Made by a program: the position numbers and the translations under genes. A stretch of DNA of 35,220 bases from Planctomycetota bacterium (GTDB taxonomy: Bacteria; Planctomycetota; SZUA-567; H5-PLA8), in the NCBI GenBank assembly GCA_026184295.1, contig JAHCJK010000045.1, forward strand, positions 1 through 35,220, read 5' to 3'. Within the stretch, counting starts at the first letter, position 1. Every line of letters starts with the position of its first letter. The notes under the pieces are model-generated. The model saw only the letters and a list, made by a program, of their open reading frames with translations, was not told where the DNA came from and did not search any database. Below, piece after piece: positions 1 through 7,371 of this stretch.

Positions 1-95
1 GGGGCTTCGGCGGGCGTGCCGGGTTCGGCGGCGGGCGCGCCTGGGATAAGGGCTCCGCCAAGGAGGAGGGCGAAGGCGGCGGTCCAGGTCTTCAT
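1..95 (-). CDS. Secreted protein of unknown function, N-terminus only
   Basis: Reading leftward from the ATG at 95-93, the frame stays open for 31 codons to the window edge. The peptide begins MKTWTAAFALLLGGALIPGA and continues PAAEPGTPAEA. It has a short basic start, a hydrophobic core and a small-residue cleavage zone near residues 22-23, so it looks like a Sec signal peptide followed by a Pro/Ala-rich linker. A GAGGG Shine-Dalgarno-like stretch lies about 7 nt upstream of the ATG. The gene is divergent from apgM. The mature domain lies outside the window, so no function can be given. Confidence 0.6.
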   Translation of the reverse strand, partial: MKTWTAAFALLLGGALIPGAPAAEPGTPAEA

Positions 96-210
96 GGCGA
101 TACCCTCGGGCCGGCATGCAGGTATTCGAACCATAGACGGGGCGGCGGGGGCGCTGCTGCCGCAAAAACATAAAAAAGGCCGCACCCGGAACCAGGGTGC
201 TTGCACCACG

Positions 211-238
211 TTGCACAACCGCAAAGGCAATCTATGAT
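211..238 (+). promoter_or_regulatory. Sigma-70-like promoter of apgM
   Basis: TTGCAC (211-216) and TATGAT (233-238) are separated by 16 nt. Five of six -10 bases and five of six -35 bases match consensus. Transcription would begin near 245, about 36 nt before the apgM ATG. A second TTGCAC copy at 201-206 lies exactly 10 bp upstream, on the same helix face. Confidence 0.55.
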
Positions 239-280
239 GCGGGGGGTCGATATTCCCGCGAATAGGGAGCACCGCTCGGC

Positions 281-1474
281 ATGAAGCATGTGGTTATCTG
301 CATCGACGGCGCGGCCGACTGGCCCATGCCCGAACTGAACAACCGTACGCCGCTGGAAGCCGCGCGCATGCCCAACCTGCAGCGCCTGGCCAAGGAAGGC
401 GTCGTCGGGCGCACCCAGCACGCGCCCGAAGGCATGGACAACGGTTCCGATGTCTGCTGCATGGCGCTGCTCGGGTTCGACCCGCGCAAGCACCACACCG
501 GCCGCGCGCCCATCGAGGCGCGTTCGCTCGGCATCGACCTGAAGCCCGACGAGATCGCCGTGCGCTGCAACACCGTCACCGTCCAGGACGGGACGATGGT
601 GGATTACTCCGCGGGGCACATCAAGACCGAGGAAAGCCGCGAACTGATCCTGGCCGTGGACCAGGAACTCGGGCGCGACGGCCTGCGCTTCCACCCCGGC
701 GTGCAGTACCGGCACATCCTGGTGGCCAAACGCGATGCGCCTCTCGACGCGAAATGCACGGCCCCGCACAACATCACCGGCCAGCCGGCCGAGCCGCACC
801 TGCCGCAGGGGGCCGACGCGGAACTCCTGCGCGGCCTGATGGAACGTTCGAAGCCCATTCTCGCGAACCATCCGGTCAACCGGGCGCGCGTCGCGCGCGG
901 CGAAAACCCCGCGACGCAGATCTGGCTGTGGGGCCACGGCCCGCGCCCAAGCCTGCCGTTGTTCAAGGACACCTTCGGGCTCGGCGGCGCGATGATCAGC
1001 GCCGTGGACCTGCTCAAGAGCCTCGGGCTGTACCTGGGCCTGGAAGTCCTCGAGGTGCCCGGCATCACCGGGTTCGTCGATACGGACTATTCGGCCAAGG
1101 CGCGCTACGCGATCGCGGCGCTGGAACGCCACGATCTCGTCTTCGTCCACGTCGAAGCCCCGGACGAGTGCGGGCACCTGGGCGACTGGAAGCTCAAGAC
1201 CGAGTCCCTGGAGCAGATCGACGCGAAGATCGTGGGGCCGCTTTCCAACAGCCCGGAAGCGCGCGCGGACAACCTGCGCCTGCTGCTCTGCCCGGACCAT
1301 GCGACGCCCTGTGCCAAGAAGTCGCACGCCACCGAACTGATTCCGTTCCTGGCCTGGGGCCCGGGCTTTATCCCGCTGGGGCTGCCCTACGGGGAAAGCG
1401 CGGCGCGCCTTTCGCCCGTGACGGTGCCGAACGGGCACGACCTGATGGGGCGGTTCCTGAAAGCGAATCTTTAG
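281..1474 (+). CDS. apgM: Cofactor-independent phosphoglycerate mutase, ApgM type
   Basis: 397 residues, the usual length for the archaeal-type 2,3-bisphosphoglycerate-independent phosphoglycerate mutase in the alkaline phosphatase superfamily. It interconverts 3- and 2-phosphoglycerate in cytosolic glycolysis and gluconeogenesis. Visible metal and nucleophile motifs are ICIDGAADWP (Asp9), NGSDVCCMALLGFDP (probable nucleophile Ser56), APDECGHLGD (Asp295, His299), CPDHATP (Asp339, His340) and KKSHATE (His349). The ATG at 281 has GGGAG 11 nt upstream. This family includes members annotated as 'proposed homoserine kinase'; the sequence alone does not separate the two roles, and no threonine-pathway gene lies nearby. 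It leads a compact rightward run, with hisE beginning 12 nt after its stop. Confidence 0.9.
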   Translation: MKHVVICIDGAADWPMPELNNRTPLEAARMPNLQRLAKEGVVGRTQHAPEGMDNGSDVCCMALLGFDPRKHHTGRAPIEARSLGIDLKPDEIAVRCNTVTVQDGTMVDYSAGHIKTEESRELILAVDQELGRDGLRFHPGVQYRHILVAKRDAPLDAKCTAPHNITGQPAEPHLPQGADAELLRGLMERSKPILANHPVNRARVARGENPATQIWLWGHGPRPSLPLFKDTFGLGGAMISAVDLLKSLGLYLGLEVLEVPGITGFVDTDYSAKARYAIAALERHDLVFVHVEAPDECGHLGDWKLKTESLEQIDAKIVGPLSNSPEARADNLRLLLCPDHATPCAKKSHATELIPFLAWGPGFIPLGLPYGESAARLSPVTVPNGHDLMGRFLKANL

Positions 1475-1486
1475 AAGGGAGCGCGT

Positions 1487-1831
1487 ATGTCGAACACGGG
1501 ACGGATGCCGCGTCCGGGCGCGATTCTGCACGAGGTCTTCAAGACCGTGCAGGAACGCAAGGAGAAGATGCCCGAGAAGTCCTACGTGGCCGCGCTGCTG
1601 CGCTCGGGCACCGATGCGATCCTCTGCAAGATCGCCGAAGAGACCGGCGAAGTGGTCAAGGCCGCGCGCGAACAGGAGAAGGAAAAGCAGGTGAAGGAAC
1701 TCTGCGACCTCGTCTTTCACGCCATGGTGCTGATGGCCCACAAGGACATCACGTTCGAGGAAGTCGAATTCGAACTCGCCAAGCGCCACGGCATCTCGGG
1801 GCTCGACGAAAAGGCCGCGCGAACCAAGTAG
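1487..1831 (+). CDS. hisE: Phosphoribosyl-ATP pyrophosphatase
   Basis: 114 residues of an all-alpha MazG/HisE-type fold. HisE hydrolyses phosphoribosyl-ATP to phosphoribosyl-AMP, the second step of histidine synthesis. The metal-binding acidic signature is visible as KIAEETGEVVKAA followed by KELCDLVFHAMVLM, and the tail ELAKRHGISGLDEKAARTK is typical of HisE. AAGGGAG lies about 7 nt before the ATG. No other his gene is in the window, so the pathway is scattered in this genome. A stand-alone MazG-like house-cleaning pyrophosphatase is the less likely alternative, because the N-terminus (GAILHEVFKTVQERKEKMPEKSY) is the HisE form. The next gene starts 6 nt after the stop. Confidence 0.88.
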   Translation: MSNTGRMPRPGAILHEVFKTVQERKEKMPEKSYVAALLRSGTDAILCKIAEETGEVVKAAREQEKEKQVKELCDLVFHAMVLMAHKDITFEEVEFELAKRHGISGLDEKAARTK

Positions 1832-1837
1832 CCCGCC

Positions 1838-2557
1838 ATGACGCCCGCCGAACGTGTCTCGCAGAACCTCGCCTCCGTCCGCGCCCGCATCGACGCCGCC
1901 GCGAAGCGTGCCGGGCGTGATCCCGGCGGCATCACGCTCGTGGCCGTGACCAAGAGCGTCGGGCTCGACGAGATTCGCGCGCTGCTGAGCCTGGGCGTAA
2001 AGGACCTGGCCGAGAACCGCCTTCAACCCGCACAGCCGAAGATCGAGGCCTTGGCCGCTGAGACCGCCGCCGCGGGCGCGCAGTGGCACATGATCGGGCA
2101 CCTCCAGACGAACAAGGCCAAGCAGGTTCTCCAGAAGTTCACGCGCGTGGACGCGGTCGATTCGATCAAGCTGCTGGAATGCCTGGCCCAGGAAGCGAAG
2201 AAACTGGGGCGTTCGGCCGTCCCGATCCTGGCGGAAGTGAACGTGAGCGGCGAAGCGCAAAAGTTCGGGCTTGCGCCGGGAGACCTGGAAGCGTTCGCAA
2301 CCCGCGCGAAGGCGCTCCCGGAACTCGACCTGCGCGGCCTGATGACGATGGCGCCCTACGGCGACACGCCGGAGGATGTGGAAGCGCGCTCGCGCCCGGT
2401 CTTCCGGCGGCTCGCGGAACTGCTCCGGCAGGCCAACGCGGCCGGCTGGTACGGGCGTCCGCTGCACGAGTTATCCATGGGGATGACCAACGATTTCGAG
2501 ATCGGGATCGAGGAAGGCGCGACGACCGTGCGGGTGGGGACGGGGCTTTTCGTGTGA
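1838..2557 (+). CDS. yggS: YggS/PLPBP family pyridoxal-phosphate homeostasis protein
   Basis: 239 residues forming the single alanine-racemase-type TIM barrel of the YggS/PROSC family, which binds PLP and buffers vitamin B6 and amino-acid pools without known catalysis. The PLP lysine is Lys39 in LVAVTKSVG. Other family signatures are ENRLQPAQPKIEAL, WHMIGHLQTNKAKQVL, ILAEVNVSGEAQKFGL, LRGLMTMAPYGD, HELSMGMTNDFEIGIEEGAT and the C-terminal VRVGTGLFV. The usual ENY reads ENR here. It starts 6 nt after hisE, so it is probably co-transcribed. Adjacency to proC is one of the best conserved gene pairings in bacteria and supports the call. Confidence 0.92.
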   Translation: MTPAERVSQNLASVRARIDAAAKRAGRDPGGITLVAVTKSVGLDEIRALLSLGVKDLAENRLQPAQPKIEALAAETAAAGAQWHMIGHLQTNKAKQVLQKFTRVDAVDSIKLLECLAQEAKKLGRSAVPILAEVNVSGEAQKFGLAPGDLEAFATRAKALPELDLRGLMTMAPYGDTPEDVEARSRPVFRRLAELLRQANAAGWYGRPLHELSMGMTNDFEIGIEEGATTVRVGTGLFV

Positions 2558-2592
2558 ACCTTCCGCCGGGTGCAATGTCTGCTTCTTTAGGA

Positions 2593-2620
2593 TTGGATTT
2601 TGCTCAAGGTGCGCTAGTAT
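2593..2620 (+). promoter_or_regulatory. Candidate promoter of proC
   Basis: TTGGAT (2593-2598) and TAGTAT (2615-2620) are spaced 16 nt apart in the only AT-richer stretch of the 101-nt gap between yggS and proC. The predicted start near 2627 lies about 32 nt before the proC TTG codon. It suggests that proC can be transcribed apart from the upstream run. Confidence 0.4.
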
Positions 2621-2658
2621 CCAGAGGACGTGTTCTCTGATCGGGAGCAACGCAAGGA

Positions 2659-3492
2659 TTGTCTGATTCTAGTTTATCGAGTCGAACGCTGGGCCTGATC
2701 GGCGCGGGCAACATGGCCGAGGCCCTGTTGCGGGGCGTGCTGAAGGCCGGGTTGATGTCGCGCGAGCGCGTGATGGCGAGCGACGTCTCGCCGGAACGCC
2801 GCAGCTTGTTCGAAAAGGAGCTGGGAGTAGGGGTTACAACCGAAAATCGTGCGGTAGTCCAGCACGGCGAGATTCTGGTGCTGTGCGTCAAGCCGCAGCA
2901 GGTGGACGAGGTCCTCGCGGGGCTCGCGCCGGTCTTCAAGGCCGAGCGGCACGTGCTGGCCTCGATCTGCGCTGGGGTGCCGACGAAGCGGCTCGAACGG
3001 CCGCTGCCCGCGGGCGCGCGGACGGTGCGCGTGATGCCCAACACGCCGATGCTGGTGGGGTTGGGGGCGAGCTGCATCAGCGCCGGGGCGAGCGCGAAGG
3101 CGGAGGATCTGGACGCGGTGGAAGCGCTCTTTTCGAGCGCGGGCACCGTGATGCGGGTGGCCGAGCCGATGATGGACGCGGTGACGGGGCTCTCGGGCTC
3201 CGGGCCCGCGTATCTGTTTTACCTGGTGGAAGCGATGGCCGAGGCGGGCGTGGCGGAAGGATTCACGCGCGAAGAGGCCCTGAAGCTGGCGGCGCGCACC
3301 TGCCTGGGCGCCGCGAAGATGCTGGAAGACACGGGCCTGCCGCCCGAGGAACTGCGGCGGCGCGTGACGAGCCCCAACGGCACGACGCAGGCGGCCATCG
3401 AACGGATGGACGCCGACGGCGTGAAGGCGAAGATCGCCGCGGCCGTGCGGCGCGCGGCGGAACGCAGCCGCGAACTCGGGCGGGGCGCCTGA
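2659..3492 (+). CDS. proC: Pyrroline-5-carboxylate reductase
   Basis: 277 residues. The enzyme reduces 1-pyrroline-5-carboxylate to proline with NAD(P)H, the last step of proline synthesis. The N-terminal Rossmann motif is GLIGAGNMAEALLRG (residues 12-26). LCVKPQQ, VRVMPNTPMLVG and the catalytic-domain signature VTGLSGSGPAYLFYLVEAMA (176-195) follow, then RVTSPNGTTQAAIE. A TGA lies in frame 18 nt upstream and no ATG or GTG precedes the Rossmann motif, so TTG at 2659 is the only sensible start. GGGAG lies 11 nt upstream. The gene follows yggS, as in many bacteria, and the FHA kinase begins 51 nt downstream. Confidence 0.95.
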   Translation: MSDSSLSSRTLGLIGAGNMAEALLRGVLKAGLMSRERVMASDVSPERRSLFEKELGVGVTTENRAVVQHGEILVLCVKPQQVDEVLAGLAPVFKAERHVLASICAGVPTKRLERPLPAGARTVRVMPNTPMLVGLGASCISAGASAKAEDLDAVEALFSSAGTVMRVAEPMMDAVTGLSGSGPAYLFYLVEAMAEAGVAEGFTREEALKLAARTCLGAAKMLEDTGLPPEELRRRVTSPNGTTQAAIERMDADGVKAKIAAAVRRAAERSRELGRGA

Positions 3493-3543
3493 TTCAGGCG
3501 CGGCCCGCGGCGGCACGCAGGGCGCAGGACGTGGAGAGCACGC

Positions 3544-4824
3544 ATGCCTCGGTTGGTGGTTGAACGCGGCGCCGAGAAGGGCCTGAGCCTGAACCTGGGC
3601 CCGGACGACCTGGGCTACACGGTCGGCCGCCTGAACACCTGCAACCTGGTCCTGACCGATTACCTGATCTCGCGCCAGCACTTCAAAATCGAAAAGGCCG
3701 GCGGGCTCTTCACCATCACCGACATGGAAAGCCACAACGGCACGTTTGTGAACGGCGTGAAGATTTCCACCGAGACGATGCTGGCCTTCGGCGACACCAT
3801 CCGCGCGGGCGAATCCCTTTTCAGCTTCCAGTCCGATTCCGACAAGAGCGAAGGGCAGTTGGCCGGGCAGAAAATCGGCGGCTACCACATCCAGACGCGC
3901 ATCGGCGTCGGCGGCATGGGCGAAGTCTACAAGGCCACGCAGATGGCCCTCGGCCGCATCGTGGCGCTGAAGATTCTGACTCCGGACCTGACCAACGACC
4001 GCACCTTCGTCGAACGCTTTCTCTCCGAGGCGCGCGCCGCGGGCCGTCTGAATCACCCGAACGTGATCGGCGTGCACGAGGTCAGCCAGGAGAACGGCGT
4101 CTACTACCTGAGCATGGAGTACGTCGGCGGCGGCTCGGTGCAGGACCTGATCAGCCGCGGCCGAAAGCTCGACCAGTTGCGCGCGACCGAGATCGTGCTC
4201 CAGGCCGCGCGCGCGCTCGAATACGCCGAAAAAGTCGCCATCGTCCACTGCGACATCAAGCCCGACAATCTGATGCTCACCGACGCCGGCGAAGTGCGCC
4301 TGGCCGACCTGGGCATCGCGAAGTCGCTCAACGAAAAAGGCAAGGCCGACCAGAGCGAAGGCGTGTTCGGGTCGCCGCATTACATGGCGCCCGAACAGGC
4401 CCGCGGCCTGCCGCTCGACCACCGCGCCGACATCTACTCCCTGGGCGTGACGTACTACCGCATGCTGAGCGGCAAGGTGCCGTTCACCGGCAAGGACGCC
4501 AAGGAGATCATGGAAAAGCAGGTCTTCGACGAGCCCGAACCGCTGCAGCGCCTGGAGCCGCGGCTCGCGCCGATGGTCTACCAGGTGGCCGACCGGATGA
4601 TGCGCAAGAAGCCGGGCGAACGCTACCAGACCGCCACGTCGATGATCAAAGACCTCGAACGCGCCGTGGACGAGATTCGCTCCGGCGTCATGGAGAACAC
4701 GCATTCGTCCGGACGCATCGTCAGCCCCGCGCGCCCGGCCTCCGGCATTCACCGCCCCGCGTCGGTGCGCCGCCGCAAGCGCGACAGCGGCAGCAGCGGG
4801 ATCCTCGGGCGTATCTTCGGGTAG
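3544..4824 (+). CDS. FHA domain-Ser/Thr protein kinase fusion
   Basis: 426 residues. Residues 5-95 form an FHA phosphothreonine-binding domain with the canonical GR (28-29), SRQH (43-46) and HNGTFVNG (64-71). A Hanks-type kinase domain spans about 113-375. It shows the glycine loop GVGGMGEVY, Lys143 in ALKIL, the catalytic loop HCDIKPDN (235-242), DLG (255-257) in place of DFG, GSPHYMAPEQA, and DIYSLGV. Cys replaces the Arg of HRD, so it is a non-RD kinase, which usually does not need activation-loop phosphorylation. No membrane segment follows. The protein ends in a basic, Ser-rich tail (RRRKRDSGSSG) and a short hydrophobic tip, so it is cytosolic. Substrates cannot be inferred. Confidence 0.9.
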   Translation: MPRLVVERGAEKGLSLNLGPDDLGYTVGRLNTCNLVLTDYLISRQHFKIEKAGGLFTITDMESHNGTFVNGVKISTETMLAFGDTIRAGESLFSFQSDSDKSEGQLAGQKIGGYHIQTRIGVGGMGEVYKATQMALGRIVALKILTPDLTNDRTFVERFLSEARAAGRLNHPNVIGVHEVSQENGVYYLSMEYVGGGSVQDLISRGRKLDQLRATEIVLQAARALEYAEKVAIVHCDIKPDNLMLTDAGEVRLADLGIAKSLNEKGKADQSEGVFGSPHYMAPEQARGLPLDHRADIYSLGVTYYRMLSGKVPFTGKDAKEIMEKQVFDEPEPLQRLEPRLAPMVYQVADRMMRKKPGERYQTATSMIKDLERAVDEIRSGVMENTHSSGRIVSPARPASGIHRPASVRRRKRDSGSSGILGRIFG

Positions 4825-4840
4825 TTTCCACGGCAGGTTT

Positions 4841-4865
4841 CGCGCAAAGACGCTAAGACGCCAAG
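4841..4865 (+). repeat. 25-nt dispersed intergenic repeat, copy 1
   Basis: CGCGCAAAGACGCTAAGACG followed by CCAAG. An identical 25-nt copy lies at 9086-9110. Internally it repeats AAGACGC/TAAGACGC. It lies 17 nt after the kinase gene and 43 nt before an orphan gene. Confidence 0.75.
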
Positions 4866-4907
4866 CACGGCACGAATATCAAATCGCAATCAATTGGCGG
4901 GCACGCC

Positions 4908-5312
4908 ATGTTCGAAATCCTTTCCACCTTGGGCGAATTCCTGGTGCGAATCGTCGTGGTGCCCATGTTTCGAATATTCGAGCGAGGCTCCGATGCAAAG
5001 ACCTTGGAATCCGACATGCCAGTAAAGGTTCCCGAAATTGTGGTGCTCGAATCGCAGTGGACGCCGCAGGGGTTGTACGTGCGCTTCCGTAACGATAGCG
5101 AACTCGCAATCCCTTCTGTTTGCTTCCGGGTAAAGGCCTTCCTCAAAAGCGGTCCGAGCATGGAGTTTGAAGAGCGTTTTCTGGGAGCGGTTTCGCCAGG
5201 TGAAGTGGGAGACTGCGTGCTGGTTCTTACACATGCGACGACGGAGCTTTATCCGATGGATTTTCGAAGCTGCACCTTCCAGGTCGCCGCGATTTACGGA
5301 ACGCCCTCGTAA
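4908..5312 (+). CDS. Hypothetical protein with N-terminal hydrophobic helix
   Basis: 134 residues, not recognised. Residues 1-25 (MFEILSTLGEFLVRIVVVPM and on) form a hydrophobic to amphipathic helix that could be membrane-attached. Residues 40-134 alternate hydrophobic residues in a beta-sandwich-like pattern (IVVLESQWTPQGLYVRFRND, IPSVCFRVKAF, CVLVLTHATTELYPMDF). Codon choice is visibly less GC-rich at third positions than in both neighbours (many CGA, GCA and TTT codons), which suggests recent acquisition. A 25-nt dispersed repeat precedes it. No good Shine-Dalgarno sequence is seen before the ATG. It may be a genuine accessory gene; a chance open frame is possible but less likely. Confidence 0.5.
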   Translation: MFEILSTLGEFLVRIVVVPMFRIFERGSDAKTLESDMPVKVPEIVVLESQWTPQGLYVRFRNDSELAIPSVCFRVKAFLKSGPSMEFEERFLGAVSPGEVGDCVLVLTHATTELYPMDFRSCTFQVAAIYGTPS

Positions 5313-5345
5313 GAGCGCACAAGCCGCCAGCCAATCAGCCGCTGC

Positions 5346-5651
5346 CTATCCGCCCGCAAACTTCTCCATGAACTGCGCGGTCGTGAGACCTTCGACGCGG
5401 ACGCGTTTGTTCCGCGAGGCATAGCCGTTGACCACCATCACCTGGCGCTTCGGTAGCCCGAAGAATTCGGCCAGCACGTCTTCGACTTCGGCGTTCGCCT
5501 TGCCCTTTTCCGGCGGAGAACGCACCGCAACCTTGATGCCGCTGCCGTGTAGCCCGCGCACGAGGGCGACGGCGGAGCCCGGCGTGACGAGCGCGTCGAA
5601 TTCGATGCCGCCGGGGACGGAGACGCAGGGTTGGGGCGGGCGTCGGTGCAT
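5346..5651 (-). CDS. DUF167 (YggU) family protein
   Basis: 101 residues, the normal size for the DUF167/YggU family of small alpha/beta proteins of unknown biochemical role. Family features are LVTPGSAVALVRG, IKVAVRSPPEKGKANAEVED (the conserved PPxxGKAN), LAEFFGLPKRQVMVVNGYAS and RNKRVRVEG. AAAGGA lies 5 nt upstream of the start codon. It is the second gene of a leftward pair, beginning 18 nt after the GntR/LacI regulator's stop. In many bacteria yggU belongs to the yggS-proC-yggT-yggU neighbourhood. Here it lies 1.9 kb from proC but on the opposite strand, as if a conserved cluster had been inverted and separated. Confidence 0.85.
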   Translation of the reverse strand: MHRRPPQPCVSVPGGIEFDALVTPGSAVALVRGLHGSGIKVAVRSPPEKGKANAEVEDVLAEFFGLPKRQVMVVNGYASRNKRVRVEGLTTAQFMEKFAGG

Positions 5652-5669
5652 GGAGTCCTTTCGGGTTCT

Positions 5670-6809
5670 TTACGCGGGGCTTGCCGGCGGCGCGATGCTC
5701 GCGCCTTCCACGCGCTGCGCCGCCACGGTCTCGCGGCGCGCCTCCGGCTGCTTGCCGTGGATGCGTTCGAGCAGGCGCTGCACGGCGCGCGCCCCCAGTT
5801 CCGCGGGGCGAAAGGCTTCGCACGAAAGCGCGAGCCCGCCGGGCAGGTGCCACGGCCCGTCCGCCACGGTCGCGGCAATGGAAAGATCCCCGGGCACGCG
5901 CAGCTTGCGCCGCGCGGCGCATTCGGCCGCGGTCAGCGCCAGCGATCCGTTGAAGGCGACGAGGGCGCTGACGCCTTCGTCGAGCAGCGTATCGATGGCC
6001 GACGCGCCGGTCTCGCCCAGGTCCACGTCCACCGAGACCACCCACGACGGGCGCACCGGCAGGCCCGCCGTGCCCATCGCGTGCCGGTAGCCGGCCTCGC
6101 GTTCGGCCGCCGGATGCCCGCGCGGGATGCGCACGAAGCCGATCTTCTTGTGCCCGAAGCCGATCAAACGCAGCGTCAGTTCGCTCGCGGCGCCCGCGTG
6201 GTCGAACGCCACCGAATCGACCGGCAGGCTCGCGTGCGCGTCCGCCAGGATCACCGGCATCCGCAGGCTCTGCACGCGCGCGAGAAATTCTTCCACCGGC
6301 GCGGCGAGCACGATCAGGCCGTCGATGCGTGCGCGGTCGGCCAGGCGTTCGGCCTGCCCCGGCGCGCGCAGGTCGCTGGTGCGGCTTAAGGTCAGCGCGT
6401 CGAGCCCTTCTTCCAGCGCGGCTTCCTGAACCGCGCACATCATGTTCCAGAAGAATCCGTCCTCGGCGACTTCGATCGGCAGGGCGGGGGGCAGGATGCC
6501 CAGCACGCCGGTCTGGATGCCGCGCGGTTCGCCCGCCGTTCCGCCGCGCGCCGAGACGAACGTGCCCTTGCCCTTTTTGATCTCGAGCACGCCGAGGCGA
6601 TGGAGTTCCGCGTAGGCCTGCCGGACGGTCTTGTCGGCCACGCCGACGGTGCGCGACAGCCACGGATACGACGGCAGCGCGTCGCCCGGTTTCAGGCGTC
6701 CCGCCTGGATGTGGCCCATCACGCATTCCTGGATTTGCTGGTATAACGGCAGCGTGCTGGACTTGGGCAGAGCCCATAATCTCTTGTTTTGTATAGCGTT
6801 AGCGGCCAT
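5670..6809 (-). CDS. GntR-type HTH with LacI/GalR-type ligand-binding domain
   Basis: 379 residues. Residues 20-87 are a GntR winged helix-turn-helix (PLYQQIQECVMGHIQAGRLK, then PGDALPS, TVRQAYAELHRLGVLEIKKG, KGTFVSA). Residues 102-369 resemble a periplasmic-binding-protein-like sugar sensor of the LacI/GalR type (ALEEGLDALTLSRTSDL, RIDGLIVLA, PVILADAH, VAFDHAGAA, LIGFGHKKIGFVR, GVSALVAFNGSLA, ELGARAVQRLL). Such AraR-like hybrids normally repress sugar-use genes and are released by a sugar. No sugar operon lies next to it, so the ligand is unknown. It is divergent from the zincin gene, and a near-palindrome 16 nt upstream of its start is a possible autoregulatory site. Confidence 0.88.
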   Translation of the reverse strand: MAANAIQNKRLWALPKSSTLPLYQQIQECVMGHIQAGRLKPGDALPSYPWLSRTVGVADKTVRQAYAELHRLGVLEIKKGKGTFVSARGGTAGEPRGIQTGVLGILPPALPIEVAEDGFFWNMMCAVQEAALEEGLDALTLSRTSDLRAPGQAERLADRARIDGLIVLAAPVEEFLARVQSLRMPVILADAHASLPVDSVAFDHAGAASELTLRLIGFGHKKIGFVRIPRGHPAAEREAGYRHAMGTAGLPVRPSWVVSVDVDLGETGASAIDTLLDEGVSALVAFNGSLALTAAECAARRKLRVPGDLSIAATVADGPWHLPGGLALSCEAFRPAELGARAVQRLLERIHGKQPEARRETVAAQRVEGASIAPPASPA

Positions 6810-6824
6810 GCGCGCGAACCCATC

Positions 6825-6840
6825 CTAGGTACATAGGTAT
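6825..6840. promoter_or_regulatory. Possible operator between the regulator and zincin genes
   Basis: CTAGGTACATAG (6825-6836) is a near-palindrome around GTAC with one mismatched pair. It overlaps two direct copies of TAGGTAY (6826-6832 and 6834-6840) spaced 8 bp apart. It lies in the 131-nt divergent gap, just upstream of the GntR/LacI gene, where an autoregulatory site would be expected. The assignment is inference from position and symmetry. Confidence 0.25.
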
Positions 6841-6940
6841 CTTCGCAGCCTTTTCGATTTCGGCAAGGCCCCGCCGCGAAAATGTCGGGCGCACATCGCT
6901 TCGCGCGCGTAGGGTATCCTTTAAGAAGGAGGGCGCCGCC

Positions 6941-7315
6941 GTGAAGATGTCGCGCAAGCAGTTCACCGCCGTCGCCGCGCGCGCTCTCGAGGCCCTCCCG
7001 CTCGAGTTCAAGCCGTATCTCGAAAACTGCATGCTGCTCGTCGAACCCTTCCCGCGCCCGGAACTCCTCCGCGACCTCGGCGTGCCCGAGGACGAAGGAC
7101 TGTACGGGCTCTACGAAGGCGGCGGGTTGCTCGACGAACACTTCGGCGAGGCCGCGCAACTTCCCGCCCGCGTCACCCTCTTCTACGAACCGCTGCTCGA
7201 AGATTTCGACGACGAGGACGAGCTGATCCACGAGATCCAGACGACGGTGCTCCACGAGATCGGCCACCACTTCGGGCTCGACGAGGACCGGCTGGCGGAA
7301 CTGGGATTCGCGTAG
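6941..7315 (+). CDS. Small zincin-like metallopeptidase domain protein
   Basis: 124 residues, matching the minimal zincin family (PF06262-like, MMP-type). The zinc motif HEIGHHFGLDED (residues 105-116) supplies the ligands and the catalytic glutamate, followed by the family ending RLAELGF. Upstream conserved features are FKPYLENCMLLVEPFP and LPARVTLFYEPLLED. GTG at 6941 is chosen because AGGAGG (6927-6932) lies 8 nt upstream; the ATG two codons later would be spaced 14 nt. There is no signal peptide, so it is cytosolic. Substrates of this family are essentially unknown. It is divergent from the GntR/LacI gene, and repeats begin 7 nt after its stop. Confidence 0.85.
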   Translation: MKMSRKQFTAVAARALEALPLEFKPYLENCMLLVEPFPRPELLRDLGVPEDEGLYGLYEGGGLLDEHFGEAAQLPARVTLFYEPLLEDFDDEDELIHEIQTTVLHEIGHHFGLDEDRLAELGFA

Positions 7316-7321
7316 CTGCTT

Positions 7322-7350
7322 TTCACCACGGAGGCACGGAGACACGGAGA
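7322..7350 (+). repeat. 29-nt CACGGAG repeat, forward copy
   Basis: Starts TTCACCACGGAGGCACGGAG and ends ACACGGAGA. It is identical over 29 nt to 8015-8043 and to the reverse complement of 8132-8160. It opens the first repeat island, directly after the zincin gene. Confidence 0.85.
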
Positions 7351-7371
7351 ACGGCAACTTTGGGGTGGTGC

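Noticed and set aside
92..2467. Very long open frames antisense to the genes (also 12581-15499, 21711-24815, 24493-28344)
   Set aside because: They mirror the GC-rich third-position pattern of real genes, have Arg/His/Gly-rich products without domains, and overlap well-supported genes.
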